Shown: piece after piece, positions 17,880 to 26,406 of the stretch | Layout of the letters: each line of letters begins with the position of its first letter | Position numbering within the stretch: the stretch's first letter is position 1 | Program-made: the position numbers and the translations under genes | The notes under the pieces: model-generated | What the model was told of the DNA's origin: nothing | Seen by the model: only the letters and a program-made list of their open reading frames with translations | Database searches by the model: none | DNA from: Pseudonocardia sp. 73-21 | Lineage (GTDB): Bacteria > Actinomycetota > Actinomycetes > Mycobacteriales > Pseudonocardiaceae | Direction of reading: 5' to 3' | NCBI RefSeq assembly: GCF_001899645.1 | Contig: NZ_MKVV01000062.1 | Span: 7,703-71,702, forward strand | DNA length: 64,000 nt

Positions 17880-18860
17880 TCATGCCCCAGCGAGGGCGCG
17901 CAGTGTGTGCTCCCCGGCCGGGTCGTCGTCGGTGGACGAGGGCACCACGACCACCGTGTCGGCGCCGGCGGCGGCGTACTCGCCCAGCCGGGCGGCGACG
18001 GCCGCCCGGTCGCCGACGAGCCCGACCACCCGGTTCAGCTCGGCCGGCACCCGGGCCAGCAGCTCGGCCGGGTGGGGCCGGGTGCGCGCGAACGCCACGA
18101 GATCGGCGAACCCGGCACGGGCGAACATGTCGCTGTAGCCCGGCGCGGCCAGGTAGCCGACGACGCCGCGGCGCAGCTGCTCCGCCGCGGCGGGCCCGGG
18201 ATCGACCGCGGCGGGCGCCCACACCGCCACCGGCGGGTGCGGCCGGCCCAGCTCGTCGGCGACCGCGCGGATCCGGGTCACGAGCTCGTGGACGAGCAGG
18301 GGGTCGACGAGGTTGAGCACGACCTCGTCGGCGTGGCGCACGGCGGCGCGGACGGCGCCGTCGCCGAACGCGGCGACGACCAGCCTCGACGACGGCGGGC
18401 GCAGCCGCAGGCGGTAGCCGCACGACCGCACCACCGCGCCGTCGACGTCGGTCTTCTTCCCGTCGAGCAGGGCCCGCACGGCGCGCGCGGACTCGTCCAG
18501 GGCCGTGACCGACCGCTGCCGGCTGCGCCCGTGCCACCCCTCGACGACCGTGGTGGACGACGTGCCCAGCGCCACGGCGACGTCGCGGCCGGTCAGCGCG
18601 GCCACCGACGCCGCGCCCATCGCGATCATGGCCGGGTCGCGGACGGCCACGGCGAACGGGCCGAGCACGAGGCCGCTGCGCCGGAACCCGGAGCCGACGT
18701 GGGTGCCGAGGGCGAAGGCGTCCCAGGTGGCCATCTCGCCGATCCACACGCGCGGGTAGCCCAGCTCGTCGGCGAGCGCGGCCGTGCGCAGCACCTCCTC
18801 GGGCGGCCGGTCCTGCCACAGCCCGAGCGAGACCTCGACGGCCGGCACCGGCGCACGCAT
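17880..18860 (-). CDS. LLM-class (F420-type) oxidoreductase
   Basis: A 326-residue TIM-barrel protein of the bacterial luciferase-like family, whose actinobacterial members mostly use coenzyme F420. Typical landmarks are ADELGYPRVWIGEMATWDAF near the N-terminus, VAVALGTSSTTVVEGWHG in the middle and GPAAAEQLRRGVVGYLA toward the C-terminus. The ATG shares one base with the stop of the upstream acyl-CoA ligase gene (TGATG), so the two are co-translated. This suggests the enzyme reduces or oxidises a CoA-activated intermediate, which is inference. A 28-bp gap separates it from the broken hydrolase. Confidence 0.88.
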   Translation of the reverse strand: MRAPVPAVEVSLGLWQDRPPEEVLRTAALADELGYPRVWIGEMATWDAFALGTHVGSGFRRSGLVLGPFAVAVRDPAMIAMGAASVAALTGRDVAVALGTSSTTVVEGWHGRSRQRSVTALDESARAVRALLDGKKTDVDGAVVRSCGYRLRLRPPSSRLVVAAFGDGAVRAAVRHADEVVLNLVDPLLVHELVTRIRAVADELGRPHPPVAVWAPAAVDPGPAAAEQLRRGVVGYLAAPGYSDMFARAGFADLVAFARTRPHPAELLARVPAELNRVVGLVGDRAAVAARLGEYAAAGADTVVVVPSSTDDDPAGEHTLRALAGA

Positions 18861-20560
18861 CAGTGCTCCTCGTCGGTCATGGGGGCTCCTTCGCAGACGG
18901 CGGTGCGCAGCTCGCGCTTGAGGACCTTGCCGACGGGGTTGCGCGGCAACGCGTCGCGCGTCTCCAGCCGTTCGGGCAGCTTGTAGGTGGCGATCTCCTG
19001 CGCCACCAGGTGGGCCACGACGTCGGGCAGCGTGACGGTGCGCCCCGGCCGCGGCACGACCACGGCGCAGACCCGCTCGCCCAGCACGTCGTCGGGGTAG
19101 CCGACCACCGCCACCTCGGCGACGTCCGGGTGGCCGGCGATCAGCGACTCCAGCTCCGCGGGCGCGATGTTCGTGCCGCCGCGGATGATCAGGTCCTTCG
19201 CGCGGTCGACGTAGCGCAGGAACTCCTGGTGCGGGCCGTCGATGACGAACACGTCGCCGGTGCGCAGGAAGCCGTCCTCGTCGAACGGGCTGGCCACCGC
19301 GCCGAGGTAACCCGCGAACAGGCTGGGGCCCTTGAGGAGCAGCTCGCCGGGCACGCCCGGCTCGTCGATCTCCGCGCCGGTCCGGGGATCCACCAGCTTC
19401 ACGGTGGTCTGGGCGGCCGCGGGGAAGCTCCACTCCCGGCCGCCGCCGTAGCGCGGGAACCAGCGGGCGCGCATGCCCGGGTCGGTCATCCGCTCGACGT
19501 CGGTCATCAGCGCGATGCCCTCGTTGGAGCCGAAGTAGTTGATGACGTCGAGGCCGTGGCGGTCGTGCCAGCCCCGCACCATCCACTCCTGCAGCGGCGC
19601 CGAGCCCGACCCGAGGGCCGTCAGCGACGAGATGTCGGCGGCGGCGAGGATCTCCTCGCGCTGCAGCAGCAGCGCCAGCAGCGCGGGCGGGGCCACGGTG
19701 TAGGTGATGGCCTCGTCACGGACCTGGGCCAGGAACACGGGCAGGTCGAACGGGTGGTGCTGCACCAGCGAGCACCCGGTGTGCAGCCACGGCAGGAACA
19801 TCCCGCTGATGCCCGCCATGTTGACCATCGGGAACGGGTTGAGGATGCGCGAGTCGGCCGTCAGGCCGGGGGCGGCCACCGTGCTGTGGCTCATCACCAG
19901 CCACTCGTAGTGCGCGCGGGGCACGCCCTTCGGCGCGGCCTCGGTGCCGGAGGTCCAGCACACCGTGATGCAGTCGTTGGGGTCCACCGGGTGGGCGTCG
20001 GCGTACGCCGCGACGGCGGCGGGTGGCTCACCGGCCGCGCCGTCCAGGCGCACCGAGCCCGGCACGTCGGTCGGTCCGATGTGGAACACGGTGCGCAGCG
20101 ACGGCACCTCGGCCCGCAACGCGACGGTCTCCGCCGCCGCCGGCCGCGCCCCGATCCGGTCGCTGGTGAGGAACGCCGCGATCCCGCCGATCCGGCCCAG
20201 CTCGACGATCTCGTGGCGCCGGTACTGCACGGGCAGCGGCGACACGACGGCCCGGACCCGCCAGGCCGCCAGGTAGGCCACCGCGAGCTCGACGATGTTG
20301 GGCAACTGCAGCGCGATCACGTCGCCCTCGCCCACGCCGTGGGCAAGCAGCACCCCGGCCAGCTCCTCGACGCGGGCGGCCACCCCGGTCCAGGTCAGCC
20401 GCAGCGGTGCGGTGTCCACGAGGTCGGCCTTGTTCGGCGGGTCCACCACGGCGAGGGCGTCGCCCCGCTCCACGACCCGGTCGGCGAACAGCTGCTGCAC
20501 CGTCTCCCCGGTCCACCAGCCCCGGCCGACGTAGTCGTCGACGCGGTCCTGAGGATGCAT
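18860..20560 (-). CDS. Acyl-CoA synthetase (AMP-binding, FadD-like)
   Basis: A 566-residue ANL-superfamily ligase that would activate a carboxylic acid to its CoA thioester. The ATP-binding loop is CWTSGTEAAPKGVPRAH, with Glu in a position that is normally Thr. Further motifs are NYFGSNEGIA, GFLRTGDVFV, RYVDRAKDLIIRGGTNIAP and the C-terminal PRNPVGKVLKRELR with the catalytic Lys. The ATG at 20560 (MHPQDRVDDY) was preferred to upstream GTG codons. It is the first gene of a pair with the F420-type enzyme. The upstream region contains a weak TACGAACGG half-site resembling the box of the right half. Confidence 0.9.
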   Translation of the reverse strand: MHPQDRVDDYVGRGWWTGETVQQLFADRVVERGDALAVVDPPNKADLVDTAPLRLTWTGVAARVEELAGVLLAHGVGEGDVIALQLPNIVELAVAYLAAWRVRAVVSPLPVQYRRHEIVELGRIGGIAAFLTSDRIGARPAAAETVALRAEVPSLRTVFHIGPTDVPGSVRLDGAAGEPPAAVAAYADAHPVDPNDCITVCWTSGTEAAPKGVPRAHYEWLVMSHSTVAAPGLTADSRILNPFPMVNMAGISGMFLPWLHTGCSLVQHHPFDLPVFLAQVRDEAITYTVAPPALLALLLQREEILAAADISSLTALGSGSAPLQEWMVRGWHDRHGLDVINYFGSNEGIALMTDVERMTDPGMRARWFPRYGGGREWSFPAAAQTTVKLVDPRTGAEIDEPGVPGELLLKGPSLFAGYLGAVASPFDEDGFLRTGDVFVIDGPHQEFLRYVDRAKDLIIRGGTNIAPAELESLIAGHPDVAEVAVVGYPDDVLGERVCAVVVPRPGRTVTLPDVVAHLVAQEIATYKLPERLETRDALPRNPVGKVLKRELRTAVCEGAPMTDEEH

Positions 20561-20676
20561 CCGTCGACCGGGCACGGCACCTCCTGCGTCGCTACAGTTA
20601 GCAGTGCCGTTCGTACTCCGTGCCCGCCACGAGGTCAACACTAGGCAGGTCACGCCGTCAGTTGTAGCTTCGGATC

Positions 20677-20949
20677 ATGAACGACCTGCGGCTCCTGCTG
20701 GACGGGAACGCCATCGCCGAGCTGCTCACCCGCTACCTGCGCGCCGTCGACCCCGGCGACGTGGCCACGCGGCGGGCCAGCCACCCCGACGGCGCCACGG
20801 AGGAGCACGGCGGCCTCTGCTCCGGGCCGGCGCAGGGCTACGTCGACACCATCGAGGCCGCGCTGTCCCACCCGGCCGACCTGCTGTTCGGCCTGCTGTT
20901 CGGCGCGACGTTCCCGCCCGACGTGGTCGACGACGGGATCCGGGTGTGA
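20677..20949 (+). CDS. SnoaL-like / NTF2-fold protein, cut short
   Basis: A 90-residue ORF whose first 68 residues follow the N-terminus of SnoaL-like proteins (DGNAIAELLTRYLRAVDPGD, then PDGATEEHGGL and YVDTIEAALSHP). The family normally continues for another 60-80 residues with the beta sheet that lines the pocket. Here it ends in an unrelated tail, ATFPPDVVDDGIRV, which suggests a deletion. The GTG of the next gene overlaps its stop (GTGA). It may not fold; if it does, it lacks most of the active-site cone. Confidence 0.6.
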   Translation: MNDLRLLLDGNAIAELLTRYLRAVDPGDVATRRASHPDGATEEHGGLCSGPAQGYVDTIEAALSHPADLLFGLLFGATFPPDVVDDGIRV

Positions 20950-21703
20950 GCGCCACCGCGCAGGGGTGCACGGCGATCGTCACCGGTGGCAACCGCGGCA
21001 TCGGACGCGCGTTCGTGGAGGAGCTGCTGGCCGCCGGCGCGGCGCGGGTCTACTGCGGCGCCCGCGACGTCGACGCGGTGCCGGCCGAGCTCGTGGCGGC
21101 GGGCGCGGTGCCGGTTCCGCTCGACGTCACCGACGAGGAGTCGGTGGCCGCCGCCGCCCGGACCTGCGCGGACGCCACCGTAGTGATCAACAACGCGGGC
21201 CTGCACGGCCGCGACAGCCTGGTTCTCGCCGCCGACCCCGCCGTGGCGCGCCGGGAGATGGAGGTCAACTACTTCGGCGTCCTGGCCATGACCCGCGCGT
21301 TCGCCCCGGTGCTCGCGCGCAACGGCGGCGGCGCGATCGTCAACGTGCTGTCGGTGGCCGGCGCCATCCCCACGGTGTTCATGGGCGGCTACTCGCCGGC
21401 GAAGTCGGCGGCGCTGTTCCTGTCGGTCATCGCCCGCGCCGAGCTGGAGCCGCAGGGCACGAGCGTCACGGCTCTCGTCGTCGGGTCGGTGGACACGCGG
21501 ATGGCCGACCACGTCGAGGGGGAGAAGGAGGACCCCCGCGACATCGCCGTCACCGGCCTGCGCGCCATGGCCCGCGGGAGCGGATCGTCGACACCGACCG
21601 CATGGCGATCGAGGCGAGGGCGAGGTACGCGGTGGACCCGGTGCGCTGGCAACGCGGCATGGCGATGCTCCACCAGGCCGGCCGTCTGTCGACCGGGCGC
21701 TGA
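20946..21703 (+). pseudogene. SDR family oxidoreductase with late frameshift
   Basis: A short-chain dehydrogenase with VTGGNRGIGRAFVEEL, INNAGLHG, NVLSVAG and the catalytic YSPAKSAALF all intact. The frame is lost near 21576-21580 in a GGG run. The proper C-terminus (ERIVDTDRMAIEARARYAVD, then HQAGRLSTGR, stop 21703) continues in the next frame, as if one G were missing. Only about 40 residues are affected, so a read-through product might keep some fold. A sequencing error in a G run is a real alternative. The start overlaps the truncated SnoaL gene. Confidence 0.72.
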
Positions 21704-21709
21704 CCCCGG

Positions 21710-22684
21710 TCAGACGGCCGTCCGAGCGGCCCGTCCGTCGCGGACGATCTCCACGTCGGCGCCCCGCAGGCGCTCGTGGCACTCGCTGCAGCGTAGGCGA
21801 GGGTGGAAGGTGCGGCCGCAACCGGCGTGTTCGAGGCGCAGGGCCGGGCCCTCGGGCGAGACGAACCACTGCCGGCCCCACTCCAGCACCGAGGCCATGA
21901 CGGGGAAGAACGCGCGGCCCTTCGTCGAGAGCCGGTAGACGATCCAGTCGGGGCGCTGCGGGTTGGGGCTCTGCTCCAGCACCCCGATCTCGCAGAAGCT
22001 GCGCAGCCGCTCGGCCACGATCGTCGGCGGCGCGCCCACGCGCTGCTCGAACTCGCCGAAGCGCGTGGCCCCGAGGAACGCGGCGCCCAGCAGGGCCGTG
22101 GACCAGCGGTTGCCGATCATCGCCATCGTCTGGACGACGAGCTCGTCGGGGCGGCTGCCCGAGTGCGACCGCCGGCGCGTGGTGGCCGAGGGGATGCTGC
22201 GCGACCAGCCCCCGCTGGGCCCGAACTCGCCCGACACGTCGCGGGCGACGGTCTCCTGGTCGCACGCCGCGCACACCAGCACCGGGCTGAACACGGCCCC
22301 GCACGTGGTGTGGCGCATCGCGGGCAGGCGCGGCGCGGGACCGTCCACCCAGGCGCGCTCCCACGCCCACATCGTCAGCAGGATCGGCCACATCGCCCGG
22401 CCCCGGGCCGTGAGCCGGTAGTCGTGGCGCGGTGGCCGGGCGTTGTAGGGGACGCGTTCCATGACGTCGACCTCGACGAGCCGGGCCAGGCGCGCCGTCA
22501 GCACCGCGCTGGAGATCGGGCCGGCGTGCAGGTACTCGCTGTACTGGGTGAGCCCGCCCAGTGCCCTCTGCACGATCCACAGCGTCCACTCGTCACCGAC
22601 GATGCCGTTCGCGACGGCGATGGAGTTGGGGCCGCCCTCGTCCAGCACGGTGACGCGCCGCGTGGAGGAGTCCGGGGAGTCCAT
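21710..22684 (-). CDS. Double HxlR-type regulator with two zinc-ribbon-like tails
   Basis: A 324-residue protein made of two HxlR winged helices in tandem (about residues 20-115 and 180-275; VGDEWTLWIVQRALGG and IGNRWSTALLGAAFLGA mark their first helices). Each is followed by the same spacing of potential zinc ligands: His125-Cys128-Cys138-Cys141 and His286-Cys289-Cys299-Cys302, that is H-x2-C-x9-C-x2-C. HxlR proteins usually work as dimers, so the fusion could be a one-chain dimer. It is divergent from the thiolase/carotenoid-oxygenase operon and convergent with the broken SDR. The signal is unknown; zinc, redox state or an aldehyde would be plausible. Confidence 0.85.
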   Translation of the reverse strand: MDSPDSSTRRVTVLDEGGPNSIAVANGIVGDEWTLWIVQRALGGLTQYSEYLHAGPISSAVLTARLARLVEVDVMERVPYNARPPRHDYRLTARGRAMWPILLTMWAWERAWVDGPAPRLPAMRHTTCGAVFSPVLVCAACDQETVARDVSGEFGPSGGWSRSIPSATTRRRSHSGSRPDELVVQTMAMIGNRWSTALLGAAFLGATRFGEFEQRVGAPPTIVAERLRSFCEIGVLEQSPNPQRPDWIVYRLSTKGRAFFPVMASVLEWGRQWFVSPEGPALRLEHAGCGRTFHPRLRCSECHERLRGADVEIVRDGRAARTAV

Positions 22685-22830
22685 GGACGGGAACGCTACG
22701 GGAGTTCGCCGGCGAAGTCGGCGAAGCCGCTCTGGGCGTCGGCGTGGGCGGGGCCACGGCGGCTCTCCGCGATCAGCGCGCCGAGACGCCTCCGTTGACG
22801 AGCAACTCTGCTTGTTGTAGTACTGACTCC

Positions 22831-24048
22831 ATGAGCGTCCCGTCAAGCTGGGTCATCGGCGGCCACCAGACCGACTTCGCGCGCAACACCGCCCGCGAGG
22901 GCGTCTCGTTCGCGGAGCTGTTCGCGGAGAACGTCCAGGGCACGCTGGAGGACGCGAACATCCCCGCGTCCGACGTCGGCGTCGTGCACGTCGGCAACGC
23001 CTTCGGTCAGCTGTTCACCGGGCAGGGCCAGCTCGGCGCGATGCCGGCCACCGTCGAGCCTGCGTTGTGGGAGGTGCCCGCCGTCCGGCACGAGGCCGCG
23101 TGCGCGTCGGGGTCGATGGCGCTGATCGCCGCGATGGCCGAGATCGAGGCCGGCCGCTACGACGTCGCGCTGGTGATCGGGGCGGAGATCGAGCGCACGG
23201 TCGGCGGCGAGCTGGGGGCGCAGCACCTCGGCGCGGCCGCGTGGATCGGGCACGAGGGCCGGGACGCGCGGTTCATGTGGCCGTACATGTTCGACCGGCT
23301 CACCGAGGAGTACGACCGCCGCTACGGCGTCGACGACCGCTACGTGCACGCCATCGCCGAGATCAACATGCGCAACGCCAAGCTCAACCCCAACGCCCAG
23401 ACCCGCGGCTGGAGCTTCACCGACGCCAGCTTCACCGACGACGACGAGGCCAACCCGCGCGTCGAGGGCCGGGTGCGGCGCACCGACTGCAGCCAGATGA
23501 CCGACGGCGCGGCCGGTGTCGTGGTGGTGAGCGACCGGTACCTGGCGGCGCACCCCGAGAAGCAGCGGGCGCAGATCCTCGGCTGGGGCCACCGCACGGC
23601 GGGCCTGTCGCTGCAGCAGAAGCTCGACCGCTCCGCCGACGACCCCTACGTGCTGCCCCACGTGCGGCGTACCATCACCGACGCGTTCACCCGCGCCGAC
23701 ATCGCGGGCGTCGACGATCTGGACGCGATCGAGACCCACGACTGCTTCTCGATGAGCGAGTACGCCGCCATCGACCACTTCGGCATCACCGCGCCGGGGG
23801 AGAGCTGGAAGGCGGTCGACTCCGGCGACATCGAGCACGGCGGCCGCATCCCGGTCAACCCGGGCGGCGGCCTGATCGGCGGCGGCCATCCCGTCGGCGC
23901 CACCGGCGTGCGCATGATGCTCGACGCCTACAAGCAGGTCACCGGCCAGGCCGGGGAGTACCAGGTGGCCGGTGCCCGCACGGTCGCCACCCTCAACATC
24001 GGCGGCAGCACCACCACGTGTGCGAGCTTCGTCGTGGGAGCGCCCTAG
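22831..24048 (+). CDS. Thiolase family protein (SCP-x / lipid-transfer type)
   Basis: A 405-residue thiolase-fold protein of the SCP2-thiolase branch. The nucleophile is Cys91 in RHEAACASGSMA. The other catalytic motifs are HDCFSMSEYAA and GGLIGGGHPVGATGVRMM. It probably cleaves a 3-ketoacyl-CoA or carries out a related retro-Claisen step. It starts with a clean N-terminus (MSVPSSWVIGGHQTDFARNT) and leads a three-gene operon with a carotenoid oxygenase (16 bp downstream) and a VOC protein. It is divergent from the double HxlR regulator, which may control it. Confidence 0.9.
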   Translation: MSVPSSWVIGGHQTDFARNTAREGVSFAELFAENVQGTLEDANIPASDVGVVHVGNAFGQLFTGQGQLGAMPATVEPALWEVPAVRHEAACASGSMALIAAMAEIEAGRYDVALVIGAEIERTVGGELGAQHLGAAAWIGHEGRDARFMWPYMFDRLTEEYDRRYGVDDRYVHAIAEINMRNAKLNPNAQTRGWSFTDASFTDDDEANPRVEGRVRRTDCSQMTDGAAGVVVVSDRYLAAHPEKQRAQILGWGHRTAGLSLQQKLDRSADDPYVLPHVRRTITDAFTRADIAGVDDLDAIETHDCFSMSEYAAIDHFGITAPGESWKAVDSGDIEHGGRIPVNPGGGLIGGGHPVGATGVRMMLDAYKQVTGQAGEYQVAGARTVATLNIGGSTTTCASFVVGAP

Positions 24049-24064
24049 CCAGGAGGAAGGCACT

Positions 24065-25576
24065 ATGGAACTGGAAGTGCTCGGCCGCGCCCTCACGACG
24101 CTGCCCGCCGACGACGACCACCCCTACCGCACGGGCCCGTGGCGGCCCCAGACGGTCGAGCGCAAGGCCGACGACCTCGACGTGGTCGGCGAGATCCCGG
24201 CCGACCTCGACGGGGTCTACCTGCGCAACACCGAGAACCCGGTGCACCCGGCGCTGGAGCTCTACCACCCCTTCGACGGCGACGGCATGGTGCACGTCGT
24301 CGGGTTCCGGGACGGGAAGGCGTTCTACCGCAACCGGTTCGTGCGCACCGACGGCTTCCTCGCCGAGCAGGAGGCCGGGCGGCCGCTGTGGGCCGGGCTC
24401 GCCGAGAACCCCGCGACGTCCCCGACCCAGACCGGATGGGGCGCGCGCGGGCGGATGAAGGACGCGTCCAGCACCGACATCGTGATGCACAACGGCGTCG
24501 CGCTCACGAGCTTCTACCAGTGCGGCGATCTCTACCGCCTCGACCCGACCACGCTGGACACCCTGGGCAAGGCGAGCTGGAACGGCGCGTTCCCGTCCGA
24601 CGTCGGGGTCTCGGCGCACCCGAAGTTCGACGAGGCCACCGGCGAGCTGCTGTTCTTCAACTACGGCACCGAGGCGCCGTACATGCACTACGGCGTGGTG
24701 GACGCGGCCGACGCCCTCGTGCACTACATCGACGTGCCGCTGCCCGGCCCGCGCCTGCCGCACGACATGGTGTTCACCGAGAACTTCGCGATCCTCAACG
24801 ACATGCCGCTGTTCTGGGCCCCGGAGGCGCTGGCGAAGGGCAAGTACGCGGCCAAGTTCCACCCCGACATCCCCACCCGGTTCGCGGTGATCCCGCGCCG
24901 CGGTGAGACGAGCGACATCCGGTGGTTCGAGGCCGACCCCACCTACGTCCTGCACTGGACCAACGCCTACGAGGACGGCGACGAGATCGTCGTCGACGGC
25001 TACTACCAGGAGAACCCTGAGCCCCCGTCCGGTGGCGGCACCATCTACCAGCGCATGTTCCGCTTCCTCGACAACGAGCAGATGGGCCCGCGGCTGCACC
25101 GCTGGCGCCTGGACACCGTCACCGGGAAGTGCACCGAGGATCACCTCTCGGACCGGATCAGCGAGTTCGGCATGATCAACCAGCGGCACGCCGGGCGGCG
25201 GCACCGCTACACCTACGCGGCCACCACGCTGCCGGGCTGGTTCCTCTTCGACGGCATCCTCAAGCACGACGCCGACACCGGCACCGAGGAGCGCTACGCG
25301 TTCGGCGAGGGCGTGTTCGGCAGCGAGACCGCGATGGCGCCCCGCACGGGATCGCGGAGCGAGGACGACGGCTACCTCGTCACCATCGTCTCGGACATGA
25401 ACCGCGACCTGTCCGAGTGCCTGATCTTCGACGCCCGCACCGTCGGCGACGGGCCGATCGCCCGCATCCGGCTGCCCGAGCGGGTCTCCAGCGGCACGCA
25501 CTCCACGTGGGCGCCCGGCGCGCAGATCCCGGACTGGCGCACCCACGACGACCCGGCGACGGCCGTCGGGCTCTGA
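24065..25576 (+). CDS. Carotenoid (apocarotenoid/stilbene) cleavage oxygenase
   Basis: A 503-residue seven-bladed propeller iron dioxygenase. The four histidines that hold the iron are visible at about 185 (VSAHPKFDEATGELLFFNYG), 233 (LPHDMVFTENF), 297 (VLHWTNAYEDGDEIVVD) and 479 (SGTHSTWAP). The usual N-terminal DLDGVYLRNTENP and YHPFDGDGMVHVV are present. The family splits C=C bonds of carotenoids, apocarotenoids or stilbenes to aldehydes. A perfect AGGAGGAAGG lies upstream. Linked to a thiolase and a VOC protein, it may process an isoprenoid or phenylpropanoid chain for beta-oxidation; that is inference. Confidence 0.92.
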   Translation: MELEVLGRALTTLPADDDHPYRTGPWRPQTVERKADDLDVVGEIPADLDGVYLRNTENPVHPALELYHPFDGDGMVHVVGFRDGKAFYRNRFVRTDGFLAEQEAGRPLWAGLAENPATSPTQTGWGARGRMKDASSTDIVMHNGVALTSFYQCGDLYRLDPTTLDTLGKASWNGAFPSDVGVSAHPKFDEATGELLFFNYGTEAPYMHYGVVDAADALVHYIDVPLPGPRLPHDMVFTENFAILNDMPLFWAPEALAKGKYAAKFHPDIPTRFAVIPRRGETSDIRWFEADPTYVLHWTNAYEDGDEIVVDGYYQENPEPPSGGGTIYQRMFRFLDNEQMGPRLHRWRLDTVTGKCTEDHLSDRISEFGMINQRHAGRRHRYTYAATTLPGWFLFDGILKHDADTGTEERYAFGEGVFGSETAMAPRTGSRSEDDGYLVTIVSDMNRDLSECLIFDARTVGDGPIARIRLPERVSSGTHSTWAPGAQIPDWRTHDDPATAVGL

Positions 25577-26370
25577 TGGTCGCCTGGGCCACGCTGCGCC
25601 AGGTCGTGATCGGCACGACGGCTCTCGACGCCGACGTCGCGACCGTGCGCCGCGCGTTCGGGCTGGGGGCCGGGTTCGCCGATCCCGACCTGAGGGCCCA
25701 CGGGCTGGCCGACGCCACGCTACCGGTGGCGCCCGGGCGCTATCTCGAGTTCGTCGCCCCGCTCGGTGCCGACGGCCCGGTCGCGGGCCGGTTGCGCACG
25801 GTCGGCGGGCGCGGCGGGTTCGTGCTGTCGGTGCAGCACCCCGACGCGGCGGGCGTCCTCGAACGCTGCCGGGCCCGTGGCGTCCGGGTGCCGGTCGAGG
25901 AGACGGCGATGGGGAAGGTCGTGCTCCAGCTGCACCCGAAGGACGTCGGGCTCGTGCTGGAGGTCGACGGCATCGCCGAACCCGGGCAGTGGTTCTGGGA
26001 CGACGTCGACCCCGGCCCGGAGCCCGATGCCGGGATCGACGCGATCCTCGGCGTCGAGGTGCCGGTCGCCGACCCCGCCGCCACGGCGGCCCTGTGGCAC
26101 GAGCTGCTCGAGCTGGGTGCGCCGGTGCGCCCGGACGAGATCGACCTGGGTGGCACGTGGGTGCGGTTCACGCCCGGCGGCCCGTCGGCGGAGTGGACGG
26201 TGGTCGTGCGCCGCTCGGGGCCGGACGCCGTCGATCCCGGCCTGCCGGGCGTCCGGTTCCGGGTGACGTCAGCCCCGCGACGTCCGGTGCCCAGCTCCTC
26301 CGGGACGCCACGGCGGAGGTCCCCCGCACGCGAGCTCCGCACCCTTAACTACCGCCCGTTTGTTTGCTAG
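25576..26370 (+). CDS. VOC/glyoxalase-like protein
   Basis: A 264-residue protein with the vicinal-oxygen-chelate pattern. The first module runs from LRQVVIGTTALDADVATVRRAFGLG to about residue 135, and a second from ILGVEVPVADPAATAALWHELL. The ATG overlaps the carotenoid oxygenase stop (TGATG). Members bind small substrates at a metal site, for example isomerases, dioxygenases or lyases; this one is not assignable. The last 35 residues are Pro/Arg/Ser rich and unlike the fold, so the true end may have been lost to a frameshift. The 3' end overlaps a weak copy of the operator box upstream of the next operon. Confidence 0.7.
   Translation: MVAWATLRQVVIGTTALDADVATVRRAFGLGAGFADPDLRAHGLADATLPVAPGRYLEFVAPLGADGPVAGRLRTVGGRGGFVLSVQHPDAAGVLERCRARGVRVPVEETAMGKVVLQLHPKDVGLVLEVDGIAEPGQWFWDDVDPGPEPDAGIDAILGVEVPVADPAATAALWHELLELGAPVRPDEIDLGGTWVRFTPGGPSAEWTVVVRRSGPDAVDPGLPGVRFRVTSAPRRPVPSSSGTPRRRSPARELRTLNYRPFVC
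26350..26369 (+). promoter_or_regulatory. Degenerate copy of the shared 20-bp operator box
   Basis: TACCGCCCGTTTGTTTGCTA matches 14 of the 18 constrained positions of TACCAANCGNYCGTYWGRYA. It ends 37 bp before the ATG of the ligase that starts the beta-oxidation operon. The left half is eroded at positions 5-6, so binding may be weaker than at the other sites. Confidence 0.45.
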
Positions 26371-26406
26371 CGTCCGAGGCGTCACCCCACCGATGGGAGC
26401 GCCCGG

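Noticed and set aside
18863..20644. 593-residue plus-strand frame
   Set aside because: Exact antisense shadow of the ligase at 18860-20560, caused by GC-rich third positions; no domain recognised.
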